Part shown: piece by piece, positions 7,176 to 15,444 of the stretch
Numbering within the stretch: the stretch's first letter is position 1
Layout: the number at the start of each line of letters is the position of its first letter
DNA from: an uncultured Prevotella sp.
Lineage (GTDB): Bacteria > Bacteroidota > Bacteroidia > Bacteroidales > Bacteroidaceae
Length of the DNA: 54,343 nt
Assembly (NCBI GenBank): GCA_937922435.1
Contig: CAKZVT010000042.1
Location: 1-54,343 of the forward strand
Direction of reading: 5' to 3'
Program-made: the position numbers and the translations under genes
The notes under the pieces: generated by a model
Told to the model about the DNA's origin: nothing
Databases searched by the model: none
Seen by the model: the letters and a program-made list of their open reading frames with translations, nothing else

Positions 7176-8477
7176 TTTATGTTTTATGATTTCATCGTAT
7201 GTTTCAGATTTCACGTATCCGATTAACCTGTTGTTAAGCGGTATTTCGTCCATCAGACCTTGCCTTACAAGCCCTTGCAGGTCGGTTCTTGCAGTGTGAC
7301 CTGTTATGTTGAAGCGTGTGGCTACTTCCTTTACGGTCAATATTTCGTTTTCTTTTCCTGTGATGATTTTCAGTATGTGTGCCTGTCGCTGGTTTATGCC
7401 TTTCACGCCTTTGAACATCAGGATGCTGTCGCGCTCGTTGATTTTGCGTTGCAGGTAGTTTTTCAGTTCCTCGTAGGCCCGTTTCATCGTGTCGAGGTTG
7501 AACTGGATGAAGTACGACAGGTCGTTGTTGTCGTGTTCGGTGTAGAGGAAAGCACGCTCGTATTTGGCCTTGCTGGTGTAAATGATGCGTGATATTGACA
7601 GGTATTCGGTGAGCCAGTAGCCTTTTTTCATCATGTACCAGTAGACCAGTGAGCGCGCCGTGCGGCCGTTGCCGTCAACGAAGGGGTGGATGTAGGCAAG
7701 CATGAAATGCAGTATGATGCCTTTGATTATGGGGTGGATGAAGTCGTCGGGCGAGTCGTTGTTGGCGAAGGTGCACAGTTCTTCGAGCAGTTGAGCCACC
7801 TCTTCGTGCGGTGGCGGTGTGTGGGCGATGTCGCCTGTTATGCCGTCCATCGCCACGATGTCGTCGGTCTGGCGAATGCTTCCCTCGTCGTCCTTGTTCT
7901 CAAGCGTTCCCGCTGAGATGTAACGGTGGATGTAGAGCAGCCTTTCCACGGTGAATTCGTCGTTCCTATGCTCCGACAGATAACGTATTGTGGCGTAGTT
8001 GTTGGCTATCATAAGCTGGCTCTTGTCGCGCGGCTTAAGGTTCTTGCGCAGCATGTCCTTGGCTACTTTGCGCGTGGTCGAGGCGCCTTCCATCTGGCTT
8101 GAGGCTATTGCTTCCTCCATGACAGAACTTACAAGGTAGAAGTTCTTGTCGTTTTCGGGTATCAGGTTGTTCGTGCCGAGGCTGCCGCCGATGTTCATGT
8201 CGAACTCGTGCAGCATGGCGTGCATCTGCTCCGTTACGGTGAAATAGAACTTATATTTGCCGAATGTCACGGCTTTCGCGTTGGCTATGCGTTGCAGCTT
8301 CACGGCCTGCCACAGCACGGCGGGGTCTACATCCGCCGGCGCCATATATTTCACTTTGTCCCAGTAGAGGTACGAACTGTTGATTTTCTTCATCAGCTGG
8401 GCTGTTTCGGGGTCGTAAATCAGCTTTACGGCTTCCCTGAAAAGCTTTTGGTTGTGTTTCGGGGTGTTTTCTATCAT
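7161..8477 (-). CDS. Fic-domain protein (probable AMP-transferase) with winged helix
   Basis: 438 residues from the ATG at 8477. An upstream TTG start was rejected because it would fall inside the promoter box at 8496-8503. The Fic core motif HPFVDGNGRTAR is complete, including the catalytic His, so the protein should transfer AMP (or another phosphate-containing group) to target hydroxyls. An inhibitory-helix motif S-x-x-x-E-G is present in SSQMEGASTTRK before the core, indicating the class with an N-terminal self-inhibiting helix. The C-terminus has a winged-helix-like segment (LTVKEVATRFNITGHTARTDLQGLV), common in this Fic/DUF4172-like group. No antitoxin gene is adjacent. The gene is enclosed by the inverted repeats at 7123-7175 and 8521-8573. 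Confidence 0.9.
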   Translation of the reverse strand: MIENTPKHNQKLFREAVKLIYDPETAQLMKKINSSYLYWDKVKYMAPADVDPAVLWQAVKLQRIANAKAVTFGKYKFYFTVTEQMHAMLHEFDMNIGGSLGTNNLIPENDKNFYLVSSVMEEAIASSQMEGASTTRKVAKDMLRKNLKPRDKSQLMIANNYATIRYLSEHRNDEFTVERLLYIHRYISAGTLENKDDEGSIRQTDDIVAMDGITGDIAHTPPPHEEVAQLLEELCTFANNDSPDDFIHPIIKGIILHFMLAYIHPFVDGNGRTARSLVYWYMMKKGYWLTEYLSISRIIYTSKAKYERAFLYTEHDNNDLSYFIQFNLDTMKRAYEELKNYLQRKINERDSILMFKGVKGINQRQAHILKIITGKENEILTVKEVATRFNITGHTARTDLQGLVRQGLMDEIPLNNRLIGYVKSETYDEIIKHKTKGK

Positions 8478-8495
8478 TGCGTCGTGAATATGCCG

Positions 8496-8503
8496 CAAAT
8501 ATA
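8496..8503 (-). promoter_or_regulatory. -7 promoter box TATATTTG for fic
   Basis: On the minus strand it reads TATATTTG, an exact TAnnTTTG match, 18 bp before the fic ATG at 8477. Confidence 0.6.
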
Positions 8504-8520
8504 AGGAAAATAATCTTACA

Positions 8521-8573
8521 ATAAAAGGGAAATAGAGGAATTTTTCCGCAAATTTCCTCTACTTCCCTTTTAC
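8521..8573 (-). repeat. Inverted repeat flanking fic, right copy
   Basis: Reverse-complement partner of 7123-7175 (48 of 53 bases, all differences transitions) and itself palindromic. It lies just upstream of the fic promoter box. Confidence 0.7.
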
Positions 8574-8644
8574 TTGTTCATTATTGTCCGCCGTTGGCGG
8601 AGTTGTTTTGGGCGGCCCGGCTATGGTTGTTTTTCCAAACGGTG

Positions 8645-8730
8645 TCCTTTCAGCCTGCAAGACATGGCTTTTCGCCCTTTGAAAGGCGGCCTTTTGCACC
8701 ATGAAAGGATGCCTCCTGCAAACGTGCCGT
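8645..8730. repeat. Family A REP-like cluster
   Basis: Words such as GAAAGGCGGCCTTTTGCA in both orientations, between the fic promoter region and mcrC. The family consists of hairpin-forming AAAGGCnGTCTTT words and appears in eleven intergenic places. Apart from this cluster and the fic inverted repeat, the 8478-8800 gap shows no gene. Confidence 0.75.
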
Positions 8731-8800
8731 AAACAAGCGGAAACCGTAAGCAAAGCCGTAAGTATCTGCCATGAGTAGGCACGATGGTTCCGCCAAGGGG

Positions 8801-10063
8801 TTATTGTTGAAGTTCAGGCAGGCGTATTCCTATTTTGTATGTCTTTATATAGCTGTCGATTGCCTTCACAGCAGGCTCATCCTGTATGTTGGCGGAGGTA
8901 AATTCGCTTGCTCCGTTGCTGTCGGGGTAGGCTATCATGCAGTTCATAATGACGTTGTCGTCGGTAACGCCGAGCCTCTTCCGTATGTTCTTGTTGCGTG
9001 CATAGCCTGCCAGCTGCCTGATGTGTTCGGCCACAATGCCGTCGTCGCTCCACTTTGTTGTGTACTTGGTGTCGATTATCAGCTGTTCTGAAGGCTTGCC
9101 GAAGTCTATTTCGTTGCCCGTACTTCTTGTGTGGTACTTTATACCTTTGCCATGCCTCATGCGCAGTTTGCCGAGCATGTAAAGCTCGAACAGCAGCGGC
9201 ATGTTTATCCAGAACGGCGGCACGAGCGTGTCGTGTTCAGTCTGCGACCGCTGCATGTCGCAGTCGAACCGGCGTATTATCATCCTTGCAACCTTCAATG
9301 TGCGTTTGTAGTCATGGAATACGGGGCTTGTGTGTAATGTTACCATACATTCCCGGCTGGTTATTTCTGTTACACCGGCGAATGCTGCAAGGTTTTTTGT
9401 CAATAGTTCGTGCAGCTCACGGTTGAACGTTGAATGGTTGTTGGCCATGAAGTTTCTTGCGTACAGTAACGCATGTCTTATTATCCGGTTTTCAAGGCAG
9501 TTTTCCGAAAATGTCTGGTATCGGCAAAAGTTCCTGTCGAGCCTGCCTACGGCGATGTTTTTCTTCAGCTGTTTTGTGAACAGAAGCCTGCCTTTCAGCT
9601 TTCCTTCCAGGTTTTGTTCTTCATGCCGGTAGTCTTTTTTCAAGCCTTTGCGTACAATGTTCTTAACCAAGAACAGAAAGTGCGCAATGATGAACGGTGT
9701 CAGCATAATTGTGCCTCCGTTGTATTCTATTTTCGGCTTGTCGAAGTCTATTTGGTAAATGTTGTGGATGTGTTTCTGTATCTCGCCGTCAGCTTCGTAA
9801 AAGCAGTCGGTGAACATCCTTAACCAGTCGATGTCTTCTATTTTCGGCGATACACGTAGTGCCGTGTCGCCTTCGGCTATCCATGCGGCGCCGATGTAAT
9901 ATCCAGTTCTCAGCGTGCGTGCTTTTATGTCGGTTACGGTCAATCCCAACAGCCTGTCGGGTGTGCCGCAGTTGGCCATGGGTATGCCGTCTAACGCCAC
10001 ATGGTTGCCTATTTCTTCGTAATCAAGCTCCTCATGTTCCCTTTTGTCAATTATCGTCGTCAT
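8801..10063 (-). CDS. mcrC: McrC-like nuclease subunit of a type IV restriction system
   Basis: 420 residues. The N-terminal half has the McrC pattern (GLTVTDIKARTLRTGYYIGA, LRVSPKIEDIDWLRMF, EEQNLEGKLKGRLLFTKQL). The C-terminal nuclease shows a PD-(D/E)XK core: EIDFGKP then LIIDTKYTTKW (Asp, Asp-x-Lys). McrC supplies DNA cleavage to the McrB motor in modification-dependent restriction. Its start overlaps the mcrB end by 17 bases, so the pair is translationally coupled. Bacteroidetes McrC proteins of this type often pair with McrB proteins with varied sensor domains; the modification recognised here is unknown. Confidence 0.92.
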   Translation of the reverse strand: MTTIIDKREHEELDYEEIGNHVALDGIPMANCGTPDRLLGLTVTDIKARTLRTGYYIGAAWIAEGDTALRVSPKIEDIDWLRMFTDCFYEADGEIQKHIHNIYQIDFDKPKIEYNGGTIMLTPFIIAHFLFLVKNIVRKGLKKDYRHEEQNLEGKLKGRLLFTKQLKKNIAVGRLDRNFCRYQTFSENCLENRIIRHALLYARNFMANNHSTFNRELHELLTKNLAAFAGVTEITSRECMVTLHTSPVFHDYKRTLKVARMIIRRFDCDMQRSQTEHDTLVPPFWINMPLLFELYMLGKLRMRHGKGIKYHTRSTGNEIDFGKPSEQLIIDTKYTTKWSDDGIVAEHIRQLAGYARNKNIRKRLGVTDDNVIMNCMIAYPDSNGASEFTSANIQDEPAVKAIDSYIKTYKIGIRLPELQQ

Positions 10064-12206
10064 TTGCTGTTGCCTCCGGGCTTGCTGGATAGTTTGCTAT
10101 CTTCTTGTATTCATTGCTGTCTTTCCTGATGTTCAGCACGCCGTCGCGGACGTATTCAAGCAGCAGCGGCCTCACCTCGTATTCCATCTTCATGTCAAGT
10201 TCATCTTTATTTTCGGCCATGAAATACGAGTGCCCAACCATCACGTCGTCCTTGTCGAACTCGTTGGAAACGTTGTCGAACAGCGCGCTAACCTCGTCGA
10301 AGTATCCTAATGCCATGTCGCACAGCTCGTCGTTGTCCCCGTAATAACTTTCTATGGCTTTACGGCTTGCCTTTATTGTAAAGAACGCGAACCTGCGCCT
10401 TACGGCGTAGTCTATGTATCCCACGCTGCGGTCGGCGGTGTTCATCGTGCCGATGATGTAAAGATTTGACGGCACGCCGAAGCTCTTGCCCGAATAAGGC
10501 AGTGTCACGGTTACCTGGTTGTCCGCCCCGAGCCTCTTGTCGGCTTCGAGCAAGGTTATCAGTTCACCAAGTATTTTTGAAATATTGCCTCGGTTGATTT
10601 CGTCTATTATCAGCACGAACGGCAGCTTGTCCTTTTCCGCTGGTCTATTTAGAGTTTTGGCTTTATATTTGTCAAGTAGCAGGTTCAGCTTGTCATAAGT
10701 TATATTATTTAATTTGTAGACAGTGCTTAACGTCATTGCCGTATTGTCATTCAGTTCGTAAATGTCTTCATTTATGTCTTTAACCAGCCATCTGACTTTT
10801 CTGCTCCTCTTGTAAATATTTATGTCGTCCAGCCACTCATAGTCACCTTCGATTACACCAATAGCGTCAATGGTTCTTGATGAATAGCAGCTCAGCACAT
10901 AGTCGCCTTTTTGCATTTTGTTTATGAATGCGTCGAGCACAATTTTTCCACCGTATTTAGAAAAGTCAGTTTCCTCATTAATTTCCTTTCCGTATTCATC
11001 CCATCCAATCCTTATTCTATTGTTTTTCAGGCAGTCTGTTCTTGTCGGGTTGTCGCCTGTGCCTTGCAGCGACACTTTCCAGATGGTTGGATATTCACGT
11101 ATTATATCGTTTTTCCCAGCCGTGCGTTCAATGTAGTTGGCTTGTTTACACATTTTCTTAAACAATCCGTCTTCAACTTCATACGATATGCCGCCATCGT
11201 CATTCTTTTTGGGTTTTATGCCTTCGACAAACTCTTCGTAATCCATCGACTGGTGGAACGTTGTAAAAGCGATGCTTTTGTCAGCAACGAGCTCATCATA
11301 CCGTTCCATAATTTCTTTCCTTGTGCCTGGCAGGTTTTCTTTTCCGTCGCACAAGGCTACGGCAAGTGTTGCGGTCGTGTATGTCTTGCCCGTGCCGGGC
11401 GCACCTTGTAAGATTATTTGTTTCTTATGTTCGAGAAGTTTGAGCATTTTGTTTAGCTCGTCATTGTCAATGCCTTCCATGTCTGTTGTAGAAATATCTT
11501 CGCGTGTTTTTGCTTTATCAAAGGCATCGGCAATAAATTCAGGTATCGACTTCATCTCATTATATCCTTTTCTTGCAAGTTGTTCAGTTTTCCGCCTTAT
11601 TTCCAAGTATTTCTGTCCCGAAGGGGGATTATTGCCTAAATTACCTGTTATACCGTTGTTTTCCATCCAAGTGCGGCTTGGACCGTCAAGTGAAACGTAG
11701 AAATTCGGTCTTATCCAATACAGTCCTTGCGTGATGTTCCATTTCACACTGTATTGTTTCATTGCGTTATTGTAGCATGAGATGAATTCTGTTTCATACT
11801 CATTTCCTTTGTCTGCGTATTCTATTGCTGCTTGAAACAAGCTCCAAAGGTTATCTATATCGTGCTGTTTCCTTACGTTTTCATAGCCGAAAAACCAACT
11901 TCTTTGTGGGTTTAACGTTGGAATGCCTACAAAATCTGCTGGTATATTTGCCTTGATACCAAGATGTTGTTTGAACAATGACATTATTTTTATCCTGTTG
12001 TCAAATGTCTGGTTTCTGTTCATTATCCCGATGACCGTGAACGGGCATATGTCGTCAAGTTCAGAGCCGTCCTCCTCGTGCAAATATTTTACATATTCGG
12101 CAGGTATTTTATAAATAAAGTCAAGCAACGCTTGCCTGTTGTTCTTGTATTCAAGCAGCTTGTCTGCCAATTCTTCGAAAAAAGGTATCCATGTAAATTG
12201 TTCCAT
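10047..12206 (-). CDS. mcrB: McrB-like AAA+ GTPase with inserted EVE-like domain
   Basis: 719 residues. Residues 1-240 are a helical N-terminal region, presumably for DNA recognition. The AAA+ core has Walker A GAPGTGKT (268-275), the block TTFHQSMDYEEFVEGI (315-330), Walker B VLIIDEINRGN (531-541), the McrB GTP signature MNTADRS (588-594) and an arginine-rich RRRF. Between the TTFHQS block and Walker B lies an extra region, about 372-505, beginning IWKVSLQGTGDNPTRTDC and containing NRIRIGWDEYG and KMQKGDYVLSC. This resembles a PUA/EVE-like fold of the kind that reads modified bases. McrB moves DNA and activates McrC cleavage. A perfect hairpin (12244-12276) lies upstream. Family call sure; the insert's fold is inference. 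Confidence 0.92.
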   Translation of the reverse strand: MEQFTWIPFFEELADKLLEYKNNRQALLDFIYKIPAEYVKYLHEEDGSELDDICPFTVIGIMNRNQTFDNRIKIMSLFKQHLGIKANIPADFVGIPTLNPQRSWFFGYENVRKQHDIDNLWSLFQAAIEYADKGNEYETEFISCYNNAMKQYSVKWNITQGLYWIRPNFYVSLDGPSRTWMENNGITGNLGNNPPSGQKYLEIRRKTEQLARKGYNEMKSIPEFIADAFDKAKTREDISTTDMEGIDNDELNKMLKLLEHKKQIILQGAPGTGKTYTTATLAVALCDGKENLPGTRKEIMERYDELVADKSIAFTTFHQSMDYEEFVEGIKPKKNDDGGISYEVEDGLFKKMCKQANYIERTAGKNDIIREYPTIWKVSLQGTGDNPTRTDCLKNNRIRIGWDEYGKEINEETDFSKYGGKIVLDAFINKMQKGDYVLSCYSSRTIDAIGVIEGDYEWLDDINIYKRSRKVRWLVKDINEDIYELNDNTAMTLSTVYKLNNITYDKLNLLLDKYKAKTLNRPAEKDKLPFVLIIDEINRGNISKILGELITLLEADKRLGADNQVTVTLPYSGKSFGVPSNLYIIGTMNTADRSVGYIDYAVRRRFAFFTIKASRKAIESYYGDNDELCDMALGYFDEVSALFDNVSNEFDKDDVMVGHSYFMAENKDELDMKMEYEVRPLLLEYVRDGVLNIRKDSNEYKKIANYPASPEATANDDDN

Positions 12207-12243
12207 AATAGTATTTTCGGTTAAGCATGTTTTTCATTTTGGT

Positions 12244-12276
12244 ATTGTCAGGCAAGCAACGAACTTGCCTGACAAT
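12244..12276. promoter_or_regulatory. Perfect inverted repeat upstream of mcrB
   Basis: Arms ATTGTCAGGCAAG and CTTGCCTGACAAT (13 bp) around a 7-base loop, 38 bp before the mcrB start. No T-run follows on the minus strand, so it is at best an imperfect terminator for lgt; it could be an operator. Confidence 0.45.
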
Positions 12277-12385
12277 ATTGTATTAAAGGAGTAATGGGAC
12301 GAACGGGATGTTATGTGAATAAGGTTCTTCAGTTTGTCTCTTGTCCCTCGTTGACTCGTCAACTCGTCCCTTGTCTGCTAAGAAC

Positions 12386-13234
12386 TTACTTCTCCGCCCC
12401 GAGCCGTTGGATGAGCCTCGGGCAGAACATGCAGACGAAGCCGAGCGCGATGAAGGGCAGGCTGAGCAGCTGGCCCATGTTGAGGAGCATCGAGGCTTCG
12501 AACTCTTCCTGTATGTCCTTGGTGAACTCGATGAAGAAGCGGGCGGTGAATATCAGCGTGATGCAGAGGCCGAAGAAGAAGCCGGTGCCGACGCGCTGCG
12601 GCTGCTTGCGGTAGAGGTACCAGCCGATGAAGAAGAACAGGGCGTAGGCTATGGCCTCGTAGAGTTGTCCGGGGTGGCGCGGAAGCAGGTCCACGCGCTC
12701 GAAGATGAACGCCCAGGGCACGTCGGTGGCCTTGCCTATTATCTCGGAGTTCATCAGGTTGCCCAGGCGTATGAGGCAGGCTGTGACGGGAGTGGCGATG
12801 GCCACGTTGTCGAGCACGCGCCAGAGGTTGACCTTTGTGCGGCGGACGTACAGCCAGAGGGCTATGATTAGTCCGATGGTGCCGCCGTGGCTGGCCAGCC
12901 CTTCGTAGCCGGTGAACTTCCACGAGCCGTCGGCCAGGAAGTGTATTGGCAGCACCATCTCCACCATGTGCTTGCCGCTGGAAAGGAAATAGTCGGGTTC
13001 GTAGAACAGGCAGTGGCCCAGGCGCGAGCCTATGAGTATGCCTATGAAGCAGTAGATGAACAGCGGGTCAAACAGCTCCGGCTTGATTTTCTGCTCCTGA
13101 TACAGCTTCCTTACTATGAGGAACGCCGCCAGCAGGCCCAAGAGCCAGCACAGCGAGTACCAGCGGAGGGCGAAGCCGCCTATGCGGAACGCCACGAGGT
13201 CGGGGTTCCAGAGAATGTAGAGAAAAGTGTCCAT
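12386..13234 (-). CDS. lgt: Prolipoprotein diacylglyceryl transferase
   Basis: 282 residues with about seven hydrophobic membrane segments. Family motifs: FRIGGFALRWYSLCWLLG near the N-terminus, the essential HGG loop (EGLASHGGTIG), the Lgt signature IRLGNLMNSEIIGKATDVPW, and the RHPGQLYEA motif. Lgt moves a diacylglyceryl group from phosphatidylglycerol to the lipobox cysteine of prolipoproteins at the inner membrane, the first step of lipoprotein maturation. The start at 13234 gives MDTFLYILWNPDLVAF, typical for Bacteroidales. C-rich family B hairpins lie between it and ychF. Confidence 0.96.
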   Translation of the reverse strand: MDTFLYILWNPDLVAFRIGGFALRWYSLCWLLGLLAAFLIVRKLYQEQKIKPELFDPLFIYCFIGILIGSRLGHCLFYEPDYFLSSGKHMVEMVLPIHFLADGSWKFTGYEGLASHGGTIGLIIALWLYVRRTKVNLWRVLDNVAIATPVTACLIRLGNLMNSEIIGKATDVPWAFIFERVDLLPRHPGQLYEAIAYALFFFIGWYLYRKQPQRVGTGFFFGLCITLIFTARFFIEFTKDIQEEFEASMLLNMGQLLSLPFIALGFVCMFCPRLIQRLGAEK

Positions 13235-13246
13235 AACAATAATTTA

Positions 13247-13279
13247 CCCACCCCAACCCTCCCAAAGGGAGGGAGTTTG
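13247..13279. repeat. Family B C-rich hairpin (left of pair 1)
   Basis: CCCACCCCAACCCTCCC followed by AAAGGGAGGGAGTTTG. Its inverse is at 13448-13483. The roughly 170 bases between them show nothing recognisable. Confidence 0.75.
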
Positions 13280-13447
13280 ATAACCCTTGTTGGTGAGGTA
13301 ATTCAATTTATATAATTATAATCACATTAATATAACACCTGTTTGGCAACGACTTTTGCGCTTGCCACGGCATTTCCGGATGGCAAGGGCTTGATTGTCT
13401 TTTGCCGTCTTTTTACGCTTTCATATTACGTAGCCGAAGAAGCTAAC

Positions 13448-13483
13448 CAAGCTCCCTCCCTTCGGGCGGGGCGGGGTGGGTTT
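13448..13483. repeat. Family B C-rich hairpin (right of pair 1)
   Basis: CAAGCTCCCTCCCTTCGGG then GCGGGGTGGG, the inverted partner of 13247-13279, ending three bases before the ychF stop codon. Confidence 0.75.
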
Positions 13484-13485
13484 GG

Positions 13486-14586
13486 TTACACGTTGAAGCG
13501 GAAGTGCATTATGTCGCCGTCCTGCACAACGTAGTCCTTGCCCTCGATGCCAAGCTTGCCGGCTTCGCGCACGGCGGCCTCTGAGCCGTACTTTATGTAG
13601 TCGTCATACTTTATCACTTCGGCGCGGATAAAGCCCTTCTCGAAGTCGGTGTGTATCACTCCGGCGCACTGCGGAGCCTTCCATCCCTTCTTGTACGTCC
13701 ACGCCTTCACCTCCATCTCGCCGGCGGTGATGAACGTCTCGAGGTTCAGCAGGGCGTAGGCCTTCTTGATAAGGCGGTTCACGCCGCTCTCCTCCAGCCC
13801 CAGCTCGTCGAGAAACAGCTTCTTGTCCTCGTAGCTTTCAAGGCTCGCGATGTCCTCCTCGGTCTTGGCCGCGATTACCATCGCCTCGGCGCCTTCCTCC
13901 TTGGCTATTTCCTCCACGCGGCGGCTGTATTCGTTGCCGGTCTTTGCCGAAGCCTCGTCAACGTTGCATACGTACAGCACGGGCTTGGCTGTGAGCAGGA
14001 AAAGATTGCGCGCGGCCTCCTGCTCCTCCTTGCTCTCGAACTCCACTATGCGTGCGTTCTTGCCCTGTTCGAGCACCTGCTTGTATGCTTCCAGCACTGC
14101 GACTTCCACCTTTGCGTCCTTGTTTCCGGCGGCGGCCACCTTCTGCTGCTTGGCCAGACGCGCCTCGATGGTTTCCAGGTCCTTCAGCTGCAGCTCGGTG
14201 TCGATAATCTCCTTGTCGCGTATGGGGTCGATTGAGCCGTCAACGTGGGTTATGTTGTCGTCGTCGAAGCAGCGCAGCACGTGTATTATCGCGTCCGTCT
14301 CGCGTATGTTTCCGAGGAACTTGTTGCCCAGGCCCTCGCCCTTCGACGCGCCCTTCACCAGTCCGGCAATGTCTACAATCTCGCATGTGGCCGGCACTAT
14401 GCGGCCCGGATGCACGATTTCTGCCAGCCGCGTAAGCCTCTCGTCGGGCACGGTTATCATGCCCACGTTAGGCTCTATTGTGCAGAACGGGAAGTTTGCC
14501 GCCTGCGCCTTGGCGCTCGACAGGCAGTTGAAAAGGGTTGACTTGCCCACGTTGGGCAGCCCCACTATACCACATTTTAATGACAT
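13486..14586 (-). CDS. ychF: YchF/OLA1-type GTPase/ATPase
   Basis: 366 residues, the standard YchF length. P-loop GLPNVGKST near residues 8-16. The usual G4 NKxD is replaced by the YchF-type NVDE (CNVDEAS), which favours ATP. A coiled-coil helical insert lies in the middle, and a C-terminal TGS domain carries WTYKKGWKAPQCAGVIHTDFEK. YchF is a universally conserved, ribosome-associated P-loop ATPase linked to translation and stress. A TACCTTTG promoter box lies 30 bp upstream. Confidence 0.96.
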   Translation of the reverse strand: MSLKCGIVGLPNVGKSTLFNCLSSAKAQAANFPFCTIEPNVGMITVPDERLTRLAEIVHPGRIVPATCEIVDIAGLVKGASKGEGLGNKFLGNIRETDAIIHVLRCFDDDNITHVDGSIDPIRDKEIIDTELQLKDLETIEARLAKQQKVAAAGNKDAKVEVAVLEAYKQVLEQGKNARIVEFESKEEQEAARNLFLLTAKPVLYVCNVDEASAKTGNEYSRRVEEIAKEEGAEAMVIAAKTEEDIASLESYEDKKLFLDELGLEESGVNRLIKKAYALLNLETFITAGEMEVKAWTYKKGWKAPQCAGVIHTDFEKGFIRAEVIKYDDYIKYGSEAAVREAGKLGIEGKDYVVQDGDIMHFRFNV

Positions 14587-14616
14587 ATCGATATAAACGT
14601 TTACATTCTACGCGTG

Positions 14617-14624
14617 CAAAGGTA
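14617..14624 (-). promoter_or_regulatory. -7 promoter box TACCTTTG for ychF
   Basis: Exact TAnnTTTG match on the minus strand, 30 bp before the ychF ATG. Confidence 0.6.
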
Positions 14625-14722
14625 CGGAAAAAATCAAGAGTTAAGGATTAAGAATTGAGAAAAAACACCTTCCGTGCCTGCCTGCATGGCTTATTTTTTC
14701 TTAATTCTCAACCCTTTCACTC

Positions 14723-15070
14723 TTAATTCCGCACGTAGTGAGGCAGCTCGCCGGGTATCACCATCGAAATCTCTACGATGCCCTCCACCTGCCCGTCGGC
14801 GCCGGTGCAGGCCGTCTGGTAAATCATCTTGCGCACGCCATTCTTCTCAATCGTGTACGAGTTGGTGCCGCCCGTCTCGAGAATGCGGCGTATTATCCCG
14901 CGCGAGCGCTCGTTGTGGCAGTCCAGCAGGTTCTTGCCCACGAGGTTGCCGTGCTTCTTGTACTGCTCCCTCGCCCTGCGGTTCATGTATGTTATCACGC
15001 AGTCCTTGTCGGCTACGGTCACGGAGCACGCCATGCCCTCCGCCCAGTCAAAATTGCTGTCCATATCCAT
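14723..15070 (-). CDS. Small single-domain PAS sensor protein
   Basis: 115 residues from the ATG at 15070. A longer frame to 15145 would begin upstream of the -7 box at 15100-15107, so the shorter start was chosen. A PAS fold is suggested by ACSVTVADKDCVITYMNRRA, then GKNLLDCHNERSRGIIRRIL and YTIEKNGVRKMIYQTA. No kinase or output domain is attached. Such stand-alone PAS proteins are common in gut Bacteroidales; their ligand and partner are unknown. The LDCHNERS His is a possible ligand-contact residue, but this is not proven. Its own promoter suggests a single-gene unit. Confidence 0.75.
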   Translation of the reverse strand: MDMDSNFDWAEGMACSVTVADKDCVITYMNRRAREQYKKHGNLVGKNLLDCHNERSRGIIRRILETGGTNSYTIEKNGVRKMIYQTACTGADGQVEGIVEISMVIPGELPHYVRN

Positions 15071-15099
15071 TGTAGTTCGTCTTTTTATTGTTGTCCGGG

Positions 15100-15107
15100 C
15101 AAAATTA
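15100..15107 (-). promoter_or_regulatory. -7 promoter box TAATTTTG for PAS gene
   Basis: Exact TAnnTTTG on the minus strand, 29 bp before the ATG at 15070. Confidence 0.55.
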
Positions 15108-15246
15108 GGCAATATCCGGCACATTTTCAATGTTTTCAGCGGCAAATATCCTGCGTTTCGTCAGAAAATGTTTATTTTTGCGGTGTATATGCGCTTTGCC
15201 GCATTGCGACATTTTTGGGAATTAAGAAGCGTTATGCTTGTCTTGT

Positions 15247-15364
15247 GAATTGAAAACCTGAGAAACTTTCATTTAGCACAAGAGATTGGCATGATGGTTC
15301 TCACGCTTGGCGTGGGCTGCTGTCACCATCTTCGTGCTAAGGGTTTTCTCAGGACCTTCAATTC
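15247..15364. other. Multi-stem structured element, unknown
   Basis: Outer arms GAATTGAAAACCTGAGAAAC (15247-15266) and TTTTCTCAGGACCTTCAATTC (15344-15364) pair with one bulge. Inside, TTAGCAC pairs with GTGCTAA, GATGGT with ACCATC, and CACGC with GCGTG. It fills most of the gap 15071-15444, upstream of a secreted protein. It could be a MITE-like element or a structured leader RNA. Confidence 0.5.
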
Positions 15365-15444
15365 AAAGTGTTGGCATTGCAGTCTCACGCTTCAACGTAT
15401 ATTAAAGTGCCTTGCAGGGGCTGGTGGGGCAGGAGAGTATTACT

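Noticed and set aside
8559..8753. Short minus-strand frame ending in VKGK like the Fic C-terminus
   Set aside because: The resemblance comes only from the shared inverted repeat; the rest is family A repeat.
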